Source: Novosphingobium sp. BW1 (GTDB taxonomy: Bacteria > Pseudomonadota > Alphaproteobacteria > Sphingomonadales > Sphingomonadaceae). Taken from it: DNA of 64,000 nt. The notes beneath the pieces were generated by a model that had not been told where the DNA came from, made no database searches, and saw only the letters and a program-made list of their open reading frames with translations. The position numbers and the translations under genes are program-made. The DNA lies in NCBI RefSeq assembly GCF_008107685.1, contig NZ_VIRF01000088.1, forward strand, positions 1 to 64,000, read 5' to 3'. The first letter of the stretch is position 1; each line of letters begins with the position of its first letter. Below, in pieces: positions 44,984 through 53,507 of the stretch.

Positions 44984-47182
44984 TCAGGCCGGCTCGAGAG
45001 TGCCCAGGAGGAGGGCCGGGGAGAGGGCGTGGGAGCCTGCCTGGCGCACGTGCAACTGCGCTGTGTTGGCAGCTTCGCCGAGAGTGGCGGCCATCGCCGG
45101 TGAAATCTCGATCCGGGGCTCCTGGACCTGCCAGGAGGCCAGTGGCTGTTCGGGGTTCCCCAGAGTCAGGAGGTAGATCTCGGTCTCCTCCACCAGCGGA
45201 ACGTCGAGTGTGTCGGCCCAGCGCCATGCGCCGCGCGCGCGGCGTGTCCAGGTAAAGCGGACGGTTCCATCGGGAAGGCGCGTGCGGCGCGGATGGACCG
45301 GGGCGAGCGGACGCTGTGTGATGCCATCAAGGTGCACCTTGGTGCGTACCGGTGCGGCATCGCCGCGCCCCAGTGCGACGACCTCGCGCTCCGCTGCGCT
45401 GCCCAGAAGAGCTGCGTCGAGGGGGCGGATGGCGGTGTCGAGAAGGGCAAAGGGCTCGCCCGTGGCATGGCCCGCCAGGCCAGCCTCGCTGCCAGCGAGG
45501 CCGCGCAGGAAGCCGGAGAGCCGCCATGAGCCAGGGCCTATCAGGTTCGCCTCGGCGAACTGGACAAGTTCTTCGCCAACAAGCGCGAGATTGACGCCTT
45601 GGGCGAGTTCGGCCGTGTTCGCTCCACTCAAAACCATTGCGGGATCAGGAAGGGTGACATCGAGCCAGGACGTCCGGTCGAGCAGAAGCAAACTGGCTGG
45701 GGCGAGAGCATTGGTGGTAACCCCCATCAGGGCCCGCGTCCGTCCGGTCGAGCCGAGCGGTTCCAGCGCTCCGCTGCCGGGATCGGCATAGAGCGCGGCG
45801 CCCGGCCAGCCTGCGCTGGAGGAGGAGGCCGCTACGTGGGGCCGCGGTGCGGCGCTGTGCGCGCTGGCGCTGTCCAAGGGAAGTTCGAACGCCACCAATT
45901 GGGTTTCGCCCGGGGGCAGGTCCACGGGAGGGGCATAGCGACCCGAGGTCCCGGTCAGAGGAGTGGTATCCAGTGCTGCTGTGGGCAGGCGGCGCTCCAA
46001 CTCCAGCTCGACGCCCGCCTCGCACCACTCCCAGGCGCGCACGCGCCATGTGCCGGAATGTTCCGGTAGGCGCACTTCGACGCCCGGCGCAATGGCGGGA
46101 TCGAGTTCGGTCGTGCGCCAGGCAATCGTATCGCGTGCGCGCTCCGCACGCCGGTGCGCACGGTGGATCAGGCGGGCGGCACTGACTGCATCGAGGCTCG
46201 CGGGCAGGTCGATGCCGACTGGCGCGCCTGGGGCGGGACGCCCGGCAACGCGCTGCACTCCGGGCAGGTAGTCCCGATCCTGGTCGTAGTAGCGAAGGAG
46301 TGCAAGCGGGCTTGGTGCGGCTTCGCGGCGGCTCCTGGCAAAGCCGCTCCGCGCGCCGAACCCGTCCTGGTCCTCGGGCACGGCGGCAGCGCCGAGTGTC
46401 TTCATTGCGCCCGTAGCGCTTTCCTGGCGCAAGATCAGGGTCTCGCCCGAGGCGTCGGTGTCGAGGGGGAAGACCGCGTCGAGCGCCTGAAGGCTTTCCA
46501 CCACCGGACCTGAACAGCTGAAGCCTGTCAGTTCCGGCAGCTGGGCGCTGGTCTCGCAGGCCTCGAGCGCGTCGTCGAGGATATCCTGCAGGTGGACCGT
46601 ATCGCCCGCGAAGACTTCGAAGGTCAGGCCAGGAATACGGTTGTAGAAGTCGGCGAGCTGCAGATCCTCGAAAACGACGTAGGCAAGGCCACGATAGGCG
46701 GGGCAGCTTTGTGTACCCTCGGCGCTGGCAAGCAGGGGGTCGAGGGGCTGGTCCCCGCGTCCTGTGTGAACGCGCACGGTGCCGCCGGCCTTGAGGTCCC
46801 CCTGCGCGCCGCGCAGCAGTTTGCCGTCAGCCCAGATACGCCCAATGCCCTCAATCGGACGGCTGGCAAGCGCAACGGCGAAGCTTGCACTATACGAGTA
46901 GGTGGAAAGGGCAGGGGAACCCTTGCCGGTGCCCACTGTCTCGCTGTGTTCGGTGAGTTCGGTGGCCCAGATCATGCTGCCCGCGACGCGCATCGCGCCG
47001 TAGTGGCGGGGGAGGACCTCGCCATAGGTCGAGCGCGTCGCATCGAGTTCGCTCAGGCGGGGTCCCTGGCGGGACGAGGCAAAGAGCGCGCCGTCGATCT
47101 GGCGTCCGACAAGCGAACCGATGGCTCCGCCAACGGGACCGGCAAGGGCCGTGCCCGCCGCGCTGAAGACAAGTGTGGCCAT
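44984..47182 (-). CDS. GTA tail-tip protein (g15-like), without the TIM-barrel part
   Basis: A 732-residue tail protein. The N-terminal FSAAGTALAGPVGGAIGSLV and GPRLSELDATRSTYGEVLPR match the start of GTA and siphophage tip proteins. The middle holds the phage-tail domain (YRGLAYVVFEDLQLADFYNR; FEVFAGDTVHLQDILDDAL). In R. capsulatus g15 is about 1,300 residues and carries a glycoside-hydrolase/TIM-like domain; that region is absent here. The ATG at 47182 lies upstream of a conserved start, 26 bases after the peptidase gene. It should form the tip contacting the outer membrane. Confidence 0.85.
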   Translation of the reverse strand: MATLVFSAAGTALAGPVGGAIGSLVGRQIDGALFASSRQGPRLSELDATRSTYGEVLPRHYGAMRVAGSMIWATELTEHSETVGTGKGSPALSTYSYSASFAVALASRPIEGIGRIWADGKLLRGAQGDLKAGGTVRVHTGRGDQPLDPLLASAEGTQSCPAYRGLAYVVFEDLQLADFYNRIPGLTFEVFAGDTVHLQDILDDALEACETSAQLPELTGFSCSGPVVESLQALDAVFPLDTDASGETLILRQESATGAMKTLGAAAVPEDQDGFGARSGFARSRREAAPSPLALLRYYDQDRDYLPGVQRVAGRPAPGAPVGIDLPASLDAVSAARLIHRAHRRAERARDTIAWRTTELDPAIAPGVEVRLPEHSGTWRVRAWEWCEAGVELELERRLPTAALDTTPLTGTSGRYAPPVDLPPGETQLVAFELPLDSASAHSAAPRPHVAASSSSAGWPGAALYADPGSGALEPLGSTGRTRALMGVTTNALAPASLLLLDRTSWLDVTLPDPAMVLSGANTAELAQGVNLALVGEELVQFAEANLIGPGSWRLSGFLRGLAGSEAGLAGHATGEPFALLDTAIRPLDAALLGSAAEREVVALGRGDAAPVRTKVHLDGITQRPLAPVHPRRTRLPDGTVRFTWTRRARGAWRWADTLDVPLVEETEIYLLTLGNPEQPLASWQVQEPRIEISPAMAATLGEAANTAQLHVRQAGSHALSPALLLGTLEPA

Positions 47183-47207
47183 GAGGAAAGCATCCCGCAG
47201 GAGTGGA

Positions 47208-47648
47208 TCAGGAGGAGAGAGAGGGAAGGCGCCAGGCACCAAGCTGCCGCCAGGAGGCAGGCAGCGGACCCTCGACGATGCGGCGGAGGCCCGCATGGGC
47301 ATGGATCGCGATGTTGCTGTCGGGCGCGCTGTGGATGAGGAAATGGTATTGGCATGTACAGGTGCGGACCATCGCGATGTCTCCGGGCGCTGGCTTGCCA
47401 AGAGCTGGGTGCAGTCCGGCGGCAGCGAGAATGCTCCCGGCATCGGGGGGCTGCTCGGAGCGCAGCGTATAGCGCGCCGGTAGTGCGAGTGGCCGGTCCA
47501 GTCTCGCCAATGCGGCGCCGATGAGGCCTGCGCAGTCCAGTCCCGTCGCCGGATTACGCCCGCATAGTCGGAAGGGCGTGCCTACGAGAGCGCGCGCGGC
47601 TTCGATCAGGGCGGCAGGAGTAGAAGCGAGGTGCGTGGCGCGGGTCAC
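47208..47648 (-). CDS. GTA NlpC/P60 cell-wall peptidase (g14-like)
   Basis: A 146-residue peptidase. The catalytic Cys39 is in NPATGLDCAGLIGAAL and the catalytic His in FLIHSAPDSNIAIHAHAG; the GD before it (KPAPGDIAMV) is typical. It would cut peptidoglycan peptides to let DNA through the recipient wall. The start is GTG at 47648 in a GTGA overlap with the hub gene's stop, so it is coupled. No signal peptide; it is carried in the particle. Confidence 0.88.
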   Translation of the reverse strand: MTRATHLASTPAALIEAARALVGTPFRLCGRNPATGLDCAGLIGAALARLDRPLALPARYTLRSEQPPDAGSILAAAGLHPALGKPAPGDIAMVRTCTCQYHFLIHSAPDSNIAIHAHAGLRRIVEGPLPASWRQLGAWRLPSLSS

Positions 47649-48466
47649 AGGGCGGAAGGGTAACGCTGAAGCAGGTCGTTGCCGGGCAGGTGCGGCTCGC
47701 CCCTGAAATTGATGGCGTTGGCAAAGCGGGTGGAGCAGGTGTTCAGCGTGTGGTCGCAGCCCTCGCGCAGGCGCACGGGTGTGCCTGGCAAGGGAGCCGG
47801 CTCCATCGCTTGGTCGAGCACCAGCGCGCCCTCAGCGGTCACGCCGAGAATGGTGACGATCTGGCCCGTGCGTGCGCCATCGAGCCAGCGCAGGGTGCCG
47901 CCCGTAAACAGGACAGGATCGGTGAGGCTCGCAGGCGTGACGCTATTTTCCTCTTCGTTGGCATCGAGGATGTGCGTCTCGGTTTCGAAGCGACGCGCGC
48001 TGAGGTTGCAGCCAGGTCCTGCAAATTCCGCGCGGCACGAAGGGCTGGTGCGCGGCAGGGTGTCGCGCGCGAGTTCGCTCTTGCGCGAGGAAAGCTGAGC
48101 CTCGAAGCCGCCGTCGCTTTCGAGGATGGTGCCAAGGCTTCCGGTGTAGAGCAGGTGGTGCTCGAAGGTTTCCCAGTCGACAAGGCCAATACGTACCCCT
48201 GCGCCGTCGAAGCGACCCTGCTCAAGATCCTCCTGGGTGATCGAACCATGGGTGATGGCCCCGCGCACGTCGGCGCTGTCCGGTTCGAACCCGGCTGAAC
48301 GGCGGATCGAGGAGGGCAGCATTCCGGGCGAGGCGCGGTGGAGGACCCCATCGAACCACAAGTCCGCATCGTGGGTGGTGAAACCCAGAGTGACGCCGTC
48401 GCGGCGCAGGATGCGCCAAAAAAGGGCTACGGTTTCAAGCTCCTCGGAAAACCAGGTGCGCATCAC
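47645..48466 (-). CDS. GTA tail hub protein, DUF2163 (g13-like)
   Basis: A 273-residue protein of the DUF2163/phage_BR0599 type. VALFWRILRRDGVTLGFTTH, GMLPSSIRRSAGFEPDSADV and the Cys-rich block RTSPSCRAEFAGPGCNLSAR are conserved. The C-terminal LREGCDHTLNTCSTRFANAI and NFRGEPHLPGND motif carries the metal-binding cysteines seen in this family, which hold an iron-sulfur-like or zinc site in the R. capsulatus particle. It overlaps the DUF2460 gene by ATGA and the peptidase gene by GTGA. Confidence 0.88.
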   Translation of the reverse strand: MMRTWFSEELETVALFWRILRRDGVTLGFTTHDADLWFDGVLHRASPGMLPSSIRRSAGFEPDSADVRGAITHGSITQEDLEQGRFDGAGVRIGLVDWETFEHHLLYTGSLGTILESDGGFEAQLSSRKSELARDTLPRTSPSCRAEFAGPGCNLSARRFETETHILDANEEENSVTPASLTDPVLFTGGTLRWLDGARTGQIVTILGVTAEGALVLDQAMEPAPLPGTPVRLREGCDHTLNTCSTRFANAINFRGEPHLPGNDLLQRYPSAL

Positions 48467-50811
48467 ATGGCCTCCCGGATTTCGACGATGGGCACGCTGG
48501 GAGCCTCGCCGGCGGCGAACGAGGAGCCGGAAATTTCGAGCTGGTCATCGGCAAAACGCACGGGCACATCGAAGAGGAAGCCGGCGCGTACCACGCTTCC
48601 TGCTGGAGGCGCTTCGTCGAAGGTGATCACGCCGCCAGGCAAAAGGGTCCAGTTGCCCTTCTGGACCACGCCATCGAGCGAGACGAGCACGCTTGCGGCA
48701 TCGGGCCGGGTAATCCGGCGCACTTGCAGGGCCTCGCCTTCGCCATAGCACTTGAGAAGCGCGAAATCGGCGCGCAGGCCATCTCCCTCTCCCAGTTCCT
48801 GGTCGAGCTCGGTGGGGGTGTCGACCATGCTGGCCGAGCTGAAGTCGCTGGGATCGCGCAGGCGAAAGCCACGCGCGGGACCACGGCGAGCACGGAAGAA
48901 GGCGATGAGCGTGCCCAGTTCGGCTTCCGAGCGCACGCCTGGCCCCACGTCGAAGCGCAGGCGGGCATTGGCCCAGAGGCTGTTGCGGCGCTCGAAGCCC
49001 GAAGCGGTCACCGAGACGCTGGTCGAGAATTCGGGGGTCACGGTGGCATCGCGGCCGAGCGCGAGAGGATAGAGGATATCGTCGAAGGCCTGCATTGCCT
49101 CGTCTCCGGTCGGGGGGGGAGGGGGCGCGGGAAGGCGCACGTAGCCATCGCGCATGATCTGGGGCAGCGCCCAGACAATGATCTCGTGGGGACTGCGGGC
49201 CTGGGCTTCGTCGATGCCGTCATCGATCCGCCGCCACAGGTCGGCGTCGTCAGGATCAAGGACGAAGCCCGCGAGGTAGTCCTGCTCTGTCGGGGGATAG
49301 CCCAGGCGTGTGTTCACCGTCTCGTAGGCGCGGCGGCGCGCGGCATCGCGCCCCTCAGTGAGCCAGTCGTAGTCCTCGACCTGGAGACGGTCGAAGGCCG
49401 GGGCCGCCCAGCCAACGGGCAAATTGGCGCGGTAGAGTTCGGGCATCGAAGGGGCGAGGATCGTGGGGGTGAAGACGAGCGCCAGCGCTTCGACGGGATC
49501 GGGCGCGACGGCGGCGCGAACTGCGCTCACCAGCGCGGCGGTGGATTGCGCGAGCAGGGCTCCGGCGGCATCGAGCAGGTCGGTCTGTGCGGGAGTGAGG
49601 GGCTCGCGCATGTCCGGGATGGTCACGGGATCGCCGCCCAGAGCTGCGGACGATGCCGCATCGTAGAGGCAGATGCTTCCCTCTGCGGTCGTCCACCACC
49701 AGGGCTCGCCGACCTGAAAGCGGACCTCGCACCCCGCGTCCGCCATCAGCTGGGCAAAGGAACCGCCGACCAATTGCAGCCAGGTCATTGCCTGGGCGTG
49801 GGCGGGGGAGAGCAACGAGGACGGTGGCTCCCAGCCGGTGAGCGCCGGATTGCCCAGATGGTCGCGCTGCATCCAGTCATCCGGGCAGTGCTGGGCGAAA
49901 AGTTCGTAGGAAAGGGACGCGATCGGGCGAAATCCTTGCGCGGCGCACGCGGCGAAGAAGGCCGCATGCCAGGTGCGGGTGGGGGTGTTGAGCGGATCGC
50001 CGGACGTCGAGACCAGAAAGTCGCCCGAGGCCTGGGCCAGGCGGAAGAAATGGCTCATGCCCACGTAGTGCAGGACCGTGCCGCGATAGCCGAGCTGGCG
50101 TATGGTGCGCACGAGCCGGGCCGGGGTCTGGACGCCGTCGTCATCATAGCCGGTCGCGATGGCAAGGCCGTGCGGGGGCAGGAAAACGTCGCCGATCTCC
50201 AGCATGGCGCGCTCGCCATCGCAGCTGATCGCGCTCACTTCGATCCAGCCTTCCGCCTCGGCGGGGAGCGGGGTTTCGCTGCCGGCAACGTAGCCCGGCG
50301 GCGCGAAGGAGATGAACATCCGGTCGATATCACCCGGCCACACCGGATCGGAGTCCGCCGGAAGAGAGAAGCCACCTTCAAGCTGCGAGAAGGGCAGCGT
50401 AATCACCGCATCCTCTGGGCTGCCCTGCGCATAGTTCCAGAGACGCACGTACCAGGTGCGCGCCGTCCCTTGCGAGTCGCGCCCCTCGATGGTCAGCGTC
50501 GGGCCATTGACCGCATCGAGCGCCAGCACGCCGCCCGAACGCCAGCGGAAGCTGAGGTGCGTGTGGGAGTAGTCACGGTCGGTGCGGTAAGCGAGGAGCG
50601 GGTGGTCGAGCGTGTCCTCGCTTGCCCAGATGAGACCGCCAAGGTCGATCTCGCGCAGGAAACTGGCCTCGACGCGCAGGGAATCGGGGCCAGTCGAGAG
50701 GATTGTCGCGACCATGGGGCGGGGGTAGTTGACGGTCCAGAAGCGTGGATCGAAGCGCTGGATCCAGTCACTGTCCTGTCCTTTGCGACTGTCGGCAAGC
50801 CAGAAGGCCAT
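48463..50811 (-). CDS. GTA distal-tail protein (DUF2460, g12-like) with a large N-terminal extension
   Basis: A 782-residue protein. The last 210 residues (from about 572, MQAFDDILYPLALGRDATVT) are the DUF2460 distal-tail domain that alone makes up R. capsulatus g12. The first 570 residues are extra: MAFWLADSRKGQDSDWIQRF, a sandwich-like region with RTWYVRLWNYAQGSPEDAVI, then a segment with PASLSYELF-type strands, QVGEPWWWTT and MPELYRANLPVGWAAPAF, resembling a glycoside-hydrolase TIM barrel. A Pro-rich hinge (PAPPPPPTGD) joins them. The R. capsulatus barrel sits on g15 instead. It starts 41 bases after the tape-measure gene. Confidence 0.8.
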   Translation of the reverse strand: MAFWLADSRKGQDSDWIQRFDPRFWTVNYPRPMVATILSTGPDSLRVEASFLREIDLGGLIWASEDTLDHPLLAYRTDRDYSHTHLSFRWRSGGVLALDAVNGPTLTIEGRDSQGTARTWYVRLWNYAQGSPEDAVITLPFSQLEGGFSLPADSDPVWPGDIDRMFISFAPPGYVAGSETPLPAEAEGWIEVSAISCDGERAMLEIGDVFLPPHGLAIATGYDDDGVQTPARLVRTIRQLGYRGTVLHYVGMSHFFRLAQASGDFLVSTSGDPLNTPTRTWHAAFFAACAAQGFRPIASLSYELFAQHCPDDWMQRDHLGNPALTGWEPPSSLLSPAHAQAMTWLQLVGGSFAQLMADAGCEVRFQVGEPWWWTTAEGSICLYDAASSAALGGDPVTIPDMREPLTPAQTDLLDAAGALLAQSTAALVSAVRAAVAPDPVEALALVFTPTILAPSMPELYRANLPVGWAAPAFDRLQVEDYDWLTEGRDAARRRAYETVNTRLGYPPTEQDYLAGFVLDPDDADLWRRIDDGIDEAQARSPHEIIVWALPQIMRDGYVRLPAPPPPPTGDEAMQAFDDILYPLALGRDATVTPEFSTSVSVTASGFERRNSLWANARLRFDVGPGVRSEAELGTLIAFFRARRGPARGFRLRDPSDFSSASMVDTPTELDQELGEGDGLRADFALLKCYGEGEALQVRRITRPDAASVLVSLDGVVQKGNWTLLPGGVITFDEAPPAGSVVRAGFLFDVPVRFADDQLEISGSSFAAGEAPSVPIVEIREAM

Positions 50812-50852
50812 GGGCGGGTTCCTCGTCGGCGATAGAGTGGATGACCGAAACG

Positions 50853-51416
50853 TCAGGAGGCGGTGAGCGCACGGCGTACAGAGCTTGCAATCTGGCGCGA
50901 GGAGCGCTGCAAGGCGCGCGGGGTGCTCGCGCCGCGCTCCCCCGCAAGCGAGATGGCCACGCGTACGTCGCGCGGCGGCTGGCGGTTTTCTGCGGTCTCG
51001 ATGCGGCCCGCCGAAGTGGGCACGAAAACTTCCGGCCCCCGTTCGCCCACGAGATAGCCCTGGCCAGGCGCCACGTTCCCGCCGGTCGCCCGGCCAGGCA
51101 GCCCGAGCAGCCCCGGGACCAGACCGGCCAGGGCGCCGCCCGCGCCGCTGCCGCCACTAACCGCGCCGATCAGCGTGGTCATGCCTTGCGCGGCAATGGC
51201 GTCAAAGGCGGAGAAGGCGGCACTCTTGAGATCCTCGAAGCCCAGGCTACCGCGGCGGATCGCCCCGGTCAGACTGCGCTCGAAGCGATCGCCTGCGCGG
51301 GCAAAGCCATCGCCAAGGCCGGTGTCGATCTCGCCGCGCAGGACCGCGATGTCGCGGGCAAAGGCCTGGGTGCTCGCGCGTACCTCGATCAGGAGTTCGT
51401 CCATGTCATCGCTCAT
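50853..51416 (-). CDS. GTA tail tape measure protein (g11-like)
   Basis: A short 187-residue tape measure. The N-terminal DELLIEVRASTQAFARDIAV is a helical segment, the middle is Gly/Ala-rich (GAVSGGSGAGGALAGLVPGL), and the C-terminal YLVGERGPEVFVPTSAGRIE is the phage tape-measure end motif. It sets tail length; being this short, the tail should be short. The start overlaps the previous gene by 11 bases. The conserved end and position support the call despite its low sequence complexity. Confidence 0.75.
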   Translation of the reverse strand: MSDDMDELLIEVRASTQAFARDIAVLRGEIDTGLGDGFARAGDRFERSLTGAIRRGSLGFEDLKSAAFSAFDAIAAQGMTTLIGAVSGGSGAGGALAGLVPGLLGLPGRATGGNVAPGQGYLVGERGPEVFVPTSAGRIETAENRQPPRDVRVAISLAGERGASTPRALQRSSRQIASSVRRALTAS

Positions 51417-51612
51417 TGTCTCGCTCCATCATGGCGTTGAGGGTGGCGCGGTCGAGCCCTTGGGAAGGGGCATCGGTCGCGGGCTGGAGGATCGTCGCCA
51501 ATTCCTCGGGGGTGGCATTCCAGAACTCATGTGGTCGCCAGCCCAGCAGGCGGGCGGAAAGGGCGCACAGGCGGGTGGCACCGGCCCCGAACCGCACCGG
51601 GGTCTCGCTCAC
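51406..51612 (-). CDS. Small tail assembly chaperone (g10.1-like)
   Basis: A 68-residue protein starting with GTG at 51612, in a GTGA overlap with the preceding gene. LGWRPHEFWNATPEELATIL and LDRATLNAMMERDNER are the conserved blocks of the DUF2376/phage tail chaperone family that lies between the tube protein and tape measure. It probably helps fold the tape measure together with the 104-residue protein upstream. The small size and overlap make it easy to miss. Confidence 0.75.
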   Translation of the reverse strand: MSETPVRFGAGATRLCALSARLLGWRPHEFWNATPEELATILQPATDAPSQGLDRATLNAMMERDNER

Positions 51613-51923
51613 ACCGTGCCCTTGAGGATCTGGCCGAGCAGGGTGCGTAACGGGACGGCACAGCGGGCCAGACCCAGCCGGGCGACAGCCTCGCCCACGG
51701 CTTCGCGCGGGAAGGCCGTGGCCGGCTGGAGGCAGTGCCAGAACAGCGTCGCCACTTCGCCCAGCCGCAGTTGGCCCTCGCCCGCCCGTTCGACCAGGGC
51801 ATAGAGCGGCCCCAGTTCCTCTTCGGCGGCAACCAGCGCGGCGAACGAGGGGCGCAAGACATGCGCCTGACCTGCGATCTCCAGCGTGGCTTCGCCGCGC
51901 AAGGGGTTGGCAGGCGCGCTCAT
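51609..51923 (-). CDS. GTA tail assembly chaperone (g10-like)
   Basis: A 104-residue protein of the gene transfer agent family. NPLRGEATLEIAGQAHVLRP followed by FAALVAAEEELGPLYALVER matches the family, named from the R. capsulatus particle. It overlaps the tail-tube gene by ATGA and leads into the 68-residue protein by GTGA. In siphophages two overlapping chaperone genes in this position are often linked by frameshifting; no slippery heptamer was spotted, and the 4-base overlap suggests reinitiation instead. Confidence 0.8.
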   Translation of the reverse strand: MSAPANPLRGEATLEIAGQAHVLRPSFAALVAAEEELGPLYALVERAGEGQLRLGEVATLFWHCLQPATAFPREAVGEAVARLGLARCAVPLRTLLGQILKGTV

Positions 51924-52327
51924 GCGGCCGCGATCGCGCCCGAGCTTTCCAGCTGGAGCGTGTAGTTGCGCTCACCGTTGAAATCGCCCGCATAGTCCAG
52001 GCGCTGGACGAGGAAGCGGCCACGCAGCTTCTCGCCGTCCTCGAAGCTCAGTTCGTAGTCGTCAAGTGTGCCTTCCATCGCGTTGACCCGGATGCGCGCT
52101 TCGGCCGCGCTGCCCAGGAAGATGCCCGCCGCGCTGACCGAGACCGTGCGGGTCCCTGCGCCCGAGAGCAGCTCACGCCAGCCCCCGCTGCCCTTGTGGG
52201 TAGTGACCACTGTCTCGCCGGTTACCGACATCTGCGTGGTGCGCAGGCCCGCGACGGTCTGATAGGTCGGCGGATTGGCGCCGTCGGAAATCTTGAGCAG
52301 GAACGCACTGCCTTTCTGGGCGGTCAT
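51920..52327 (-). CDS. GTA major tail tube protein (g9-like)
   Basis: A 135-residue protein of the TP901-1-like tail tube family. MTAQKGSAFLLKISDGANPP, AGLRTTQMSVTGETVVTTHK and LDDYELSFEDGEKLRGRFLV are typical tube strands, and YTLQLESSGAIAAA closes the beta-sandwich. It forms stacked hexameric rings of the tail. A 24-base gap separates it from the tail-terminator gene, and it overlaps the next gene by ATGA. Confidence 0.85.
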   Translation of the reverse strand: MTAQKGSAFLLKISDGANPPTYQTVAGLRTTQMSVTGETVVTTHKGSGGWRELLSGAGTRTVSVSAAGIFLGSAAEARIRVNAMEGTLDDYELSFEDGEKLRGRFLVQRLDYAGDFNGERNYTLQLESSGAIAAA

Positions 52328-52351
52328 GTCGGGTCTCCTGTGGGGAAGGGA

Positions 52352-52744
52352 TCAGCTGGCGATGAGCCGGAAGGCGTATTCGAGAAGCACCGCGCGGCGG
52401 TTGCCGGGACGCTGCTCGGAGCGGGCGCGCAGAAAACGGGACGTGACGATCTCGATGCCTTCGTGCGCGGCGGGTAGGTTTTCGATGCGCGCCTCGATGT
52501 TGGCGACGAGCGCGGCCATGCTGGCGGGGACATCGCCACGGCCCTGTAGTTCAAGCGCCACGCGCACCTCGCGGCCGCGGTGGGTCTTGCTGCTCCAATC
52601 GGTGCTGGCGCTGGTGGCGATCGCCAGCCAGGGCAGGCTGGCGCGCGAGGGGGCTTCCTCGCAGATGGCGTTGAGGGAGCCGGAAAGGGCCGGGTCGCCT
52701 TGGAGCCAGGTAAGAAGGGCGGCGCGAAGGAGCATTTCTTCCAT
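52352..52744 (-). CDS. GTA tail terminator, DUF3168 (g8-like)
   Basis: A 130-residue protein matching the DUF3168 pattern: MEEMLLRAALLTWLQGDPAL, the TSASTDWSSKTHRGREVRVA strand region and ARSEQRPGNRRAVLLEYAFR. Such proteins cap the tail tube end facing the head. It lies four bases after the small connector gene. Confidence 0.8.
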   Translation of the reverse strand: MEEMLLRAALLTWLQGDPALSGSLNAICEEAPSRASLPWLAIATSASTDWSSKTHRGREVRVALELQGRGDVPASMAALVANIEARIENLPAAHEGIEIVTSRFLRARSEQRPGNRRAVLLEYAFRLIAS

Positions 52745-52747
52745 CTG

Positions 52748-52930
52748 TCATCCTTTCCCGAAAAGCGGCCAGACGAGGTCCGCGCGGCGCCAGGGGGCAT
52801 CGCCGTCGCTGGACGCCAAACGGCGTGCGGCGAGCGTGGTCTCGGCAAGACGCCGGGCCTTTCGCGTCAGGTCGCGGGCGAGCGGCTCGAAGCTGTTTGC
52901 GCTGTCGCCTTCAAGGCGCCGTGCGCTCAT
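52748..52930 (-). CDS. Small GTA head-tail joining protein (g7-like)
   Basis: A 60-residue basic protein (RRLEGDSANSFEPLARDLTR, then APWRRADLVWPLFGKG) sitting between the connector and tail-terminator genes, where R. capsulatus has its stopper g7 of about 110 residues. Its ATG overlaps the connector stop codon (ATGA). The shorter length means it may be a reduced version; the assignment rests on position rather than sequence. Confidence 0.55.
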   Translation of the reverse strand: MSARRLEGDSANSFEPLARDLTRKARRLAETTLAARRLASSDGDAPWRRADLVWPLFGKG

Positions 52931-53478
52931 GCTAGGCGCATCCGGCGCCAGGGCCGCCACAGCGCCGCGACCGAGGCCGGCGGCAGGGGCGAGGCGCCGC
53001 CGCCCTCGCGCTCGCGATGCTGGTGGGCGGCGAGGCGTACGATGCCGTGGCGCAAGGTGTCGGGCAGGGCGTCCCAGTCGGCCGCGAGCCCTGCGGTGAA
53101 GCGGACGGCGAGGCGGCCTGCGGCAAAAGACAGAAGGTGCACGCGGCCCGTCCCGTCCGCCTCGAGGTCGAGCGCATAGTCGCTGGCCGGGACAGGGGTG
53201 CGGGAGCCGTCTGCGCCGAGGATCTCGAGCGCGGTGATGGCCTGCACCGGGCGGGTGGCAAGGCTGGTCCAGTCGCGCGAGGAGGGGAGGACTTCCTCGC
53301 AGGTGCTTTCGAGTGGGAGCAGGCCGGTAAAGGCTTCGCAGGTCTCGAGCGCGGCGCCGAGCAGGCTGGCCAGCGCATCGTCATCGTACCCGGTCGTGAT
53401 GCCGAGCCACTGCTTGAGCTCGGCAAGCGCCGATGACGGCAGCGCGGCCGGCGTAAGGATGACCCGGTTCATCGGCAT
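52927..53478 (-). CDS. GTA head-tail connector (g6-like)
   Basis: A 183-residue connector. SALAELKQWLGITTGYDDDA and LASLLGAALETCEAFTGLLP form the helical head-tail connector signature of the HK97 gp6/DUF1320-like family, followed by a beta-rich C-terminal part (YALDLEADGTGRVHLLSFAA). It bridges portal and tail. The nearest upstream gene is the capsid, 186 bases away, with a terminator-like hairpin in between. An in-frame ATG two codons later is an alternative start. Confidence 0.82.
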   Translation of the reverse strand: MPMNRVILTPAALPSSALAELKQWLGITTGYDDDALASLLGAALETCEAFTGLLPLESTCEEVLPSSRDWTSLATRPVQAITALEILGADGSRTPVPASDYALDLEADGTGRVHLLSFAAGRLAVRFTAGLAADWDALPDTLRHGIVRLAAHQHREREGGGASPLPPASVAALWRPWRRMRLA

Positions 53479-53507
53479 CTCCGATCGTTGTCGTGGGCGG
53501 GAGAGAT

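Noticed and set aside
48724-50835. A 703-codon plus-strand frame opposite the DUF2460 gene
   Set aside because: Antisense shadow of a GTA gene with neighbours all on the minus strand; low-complexity translation.
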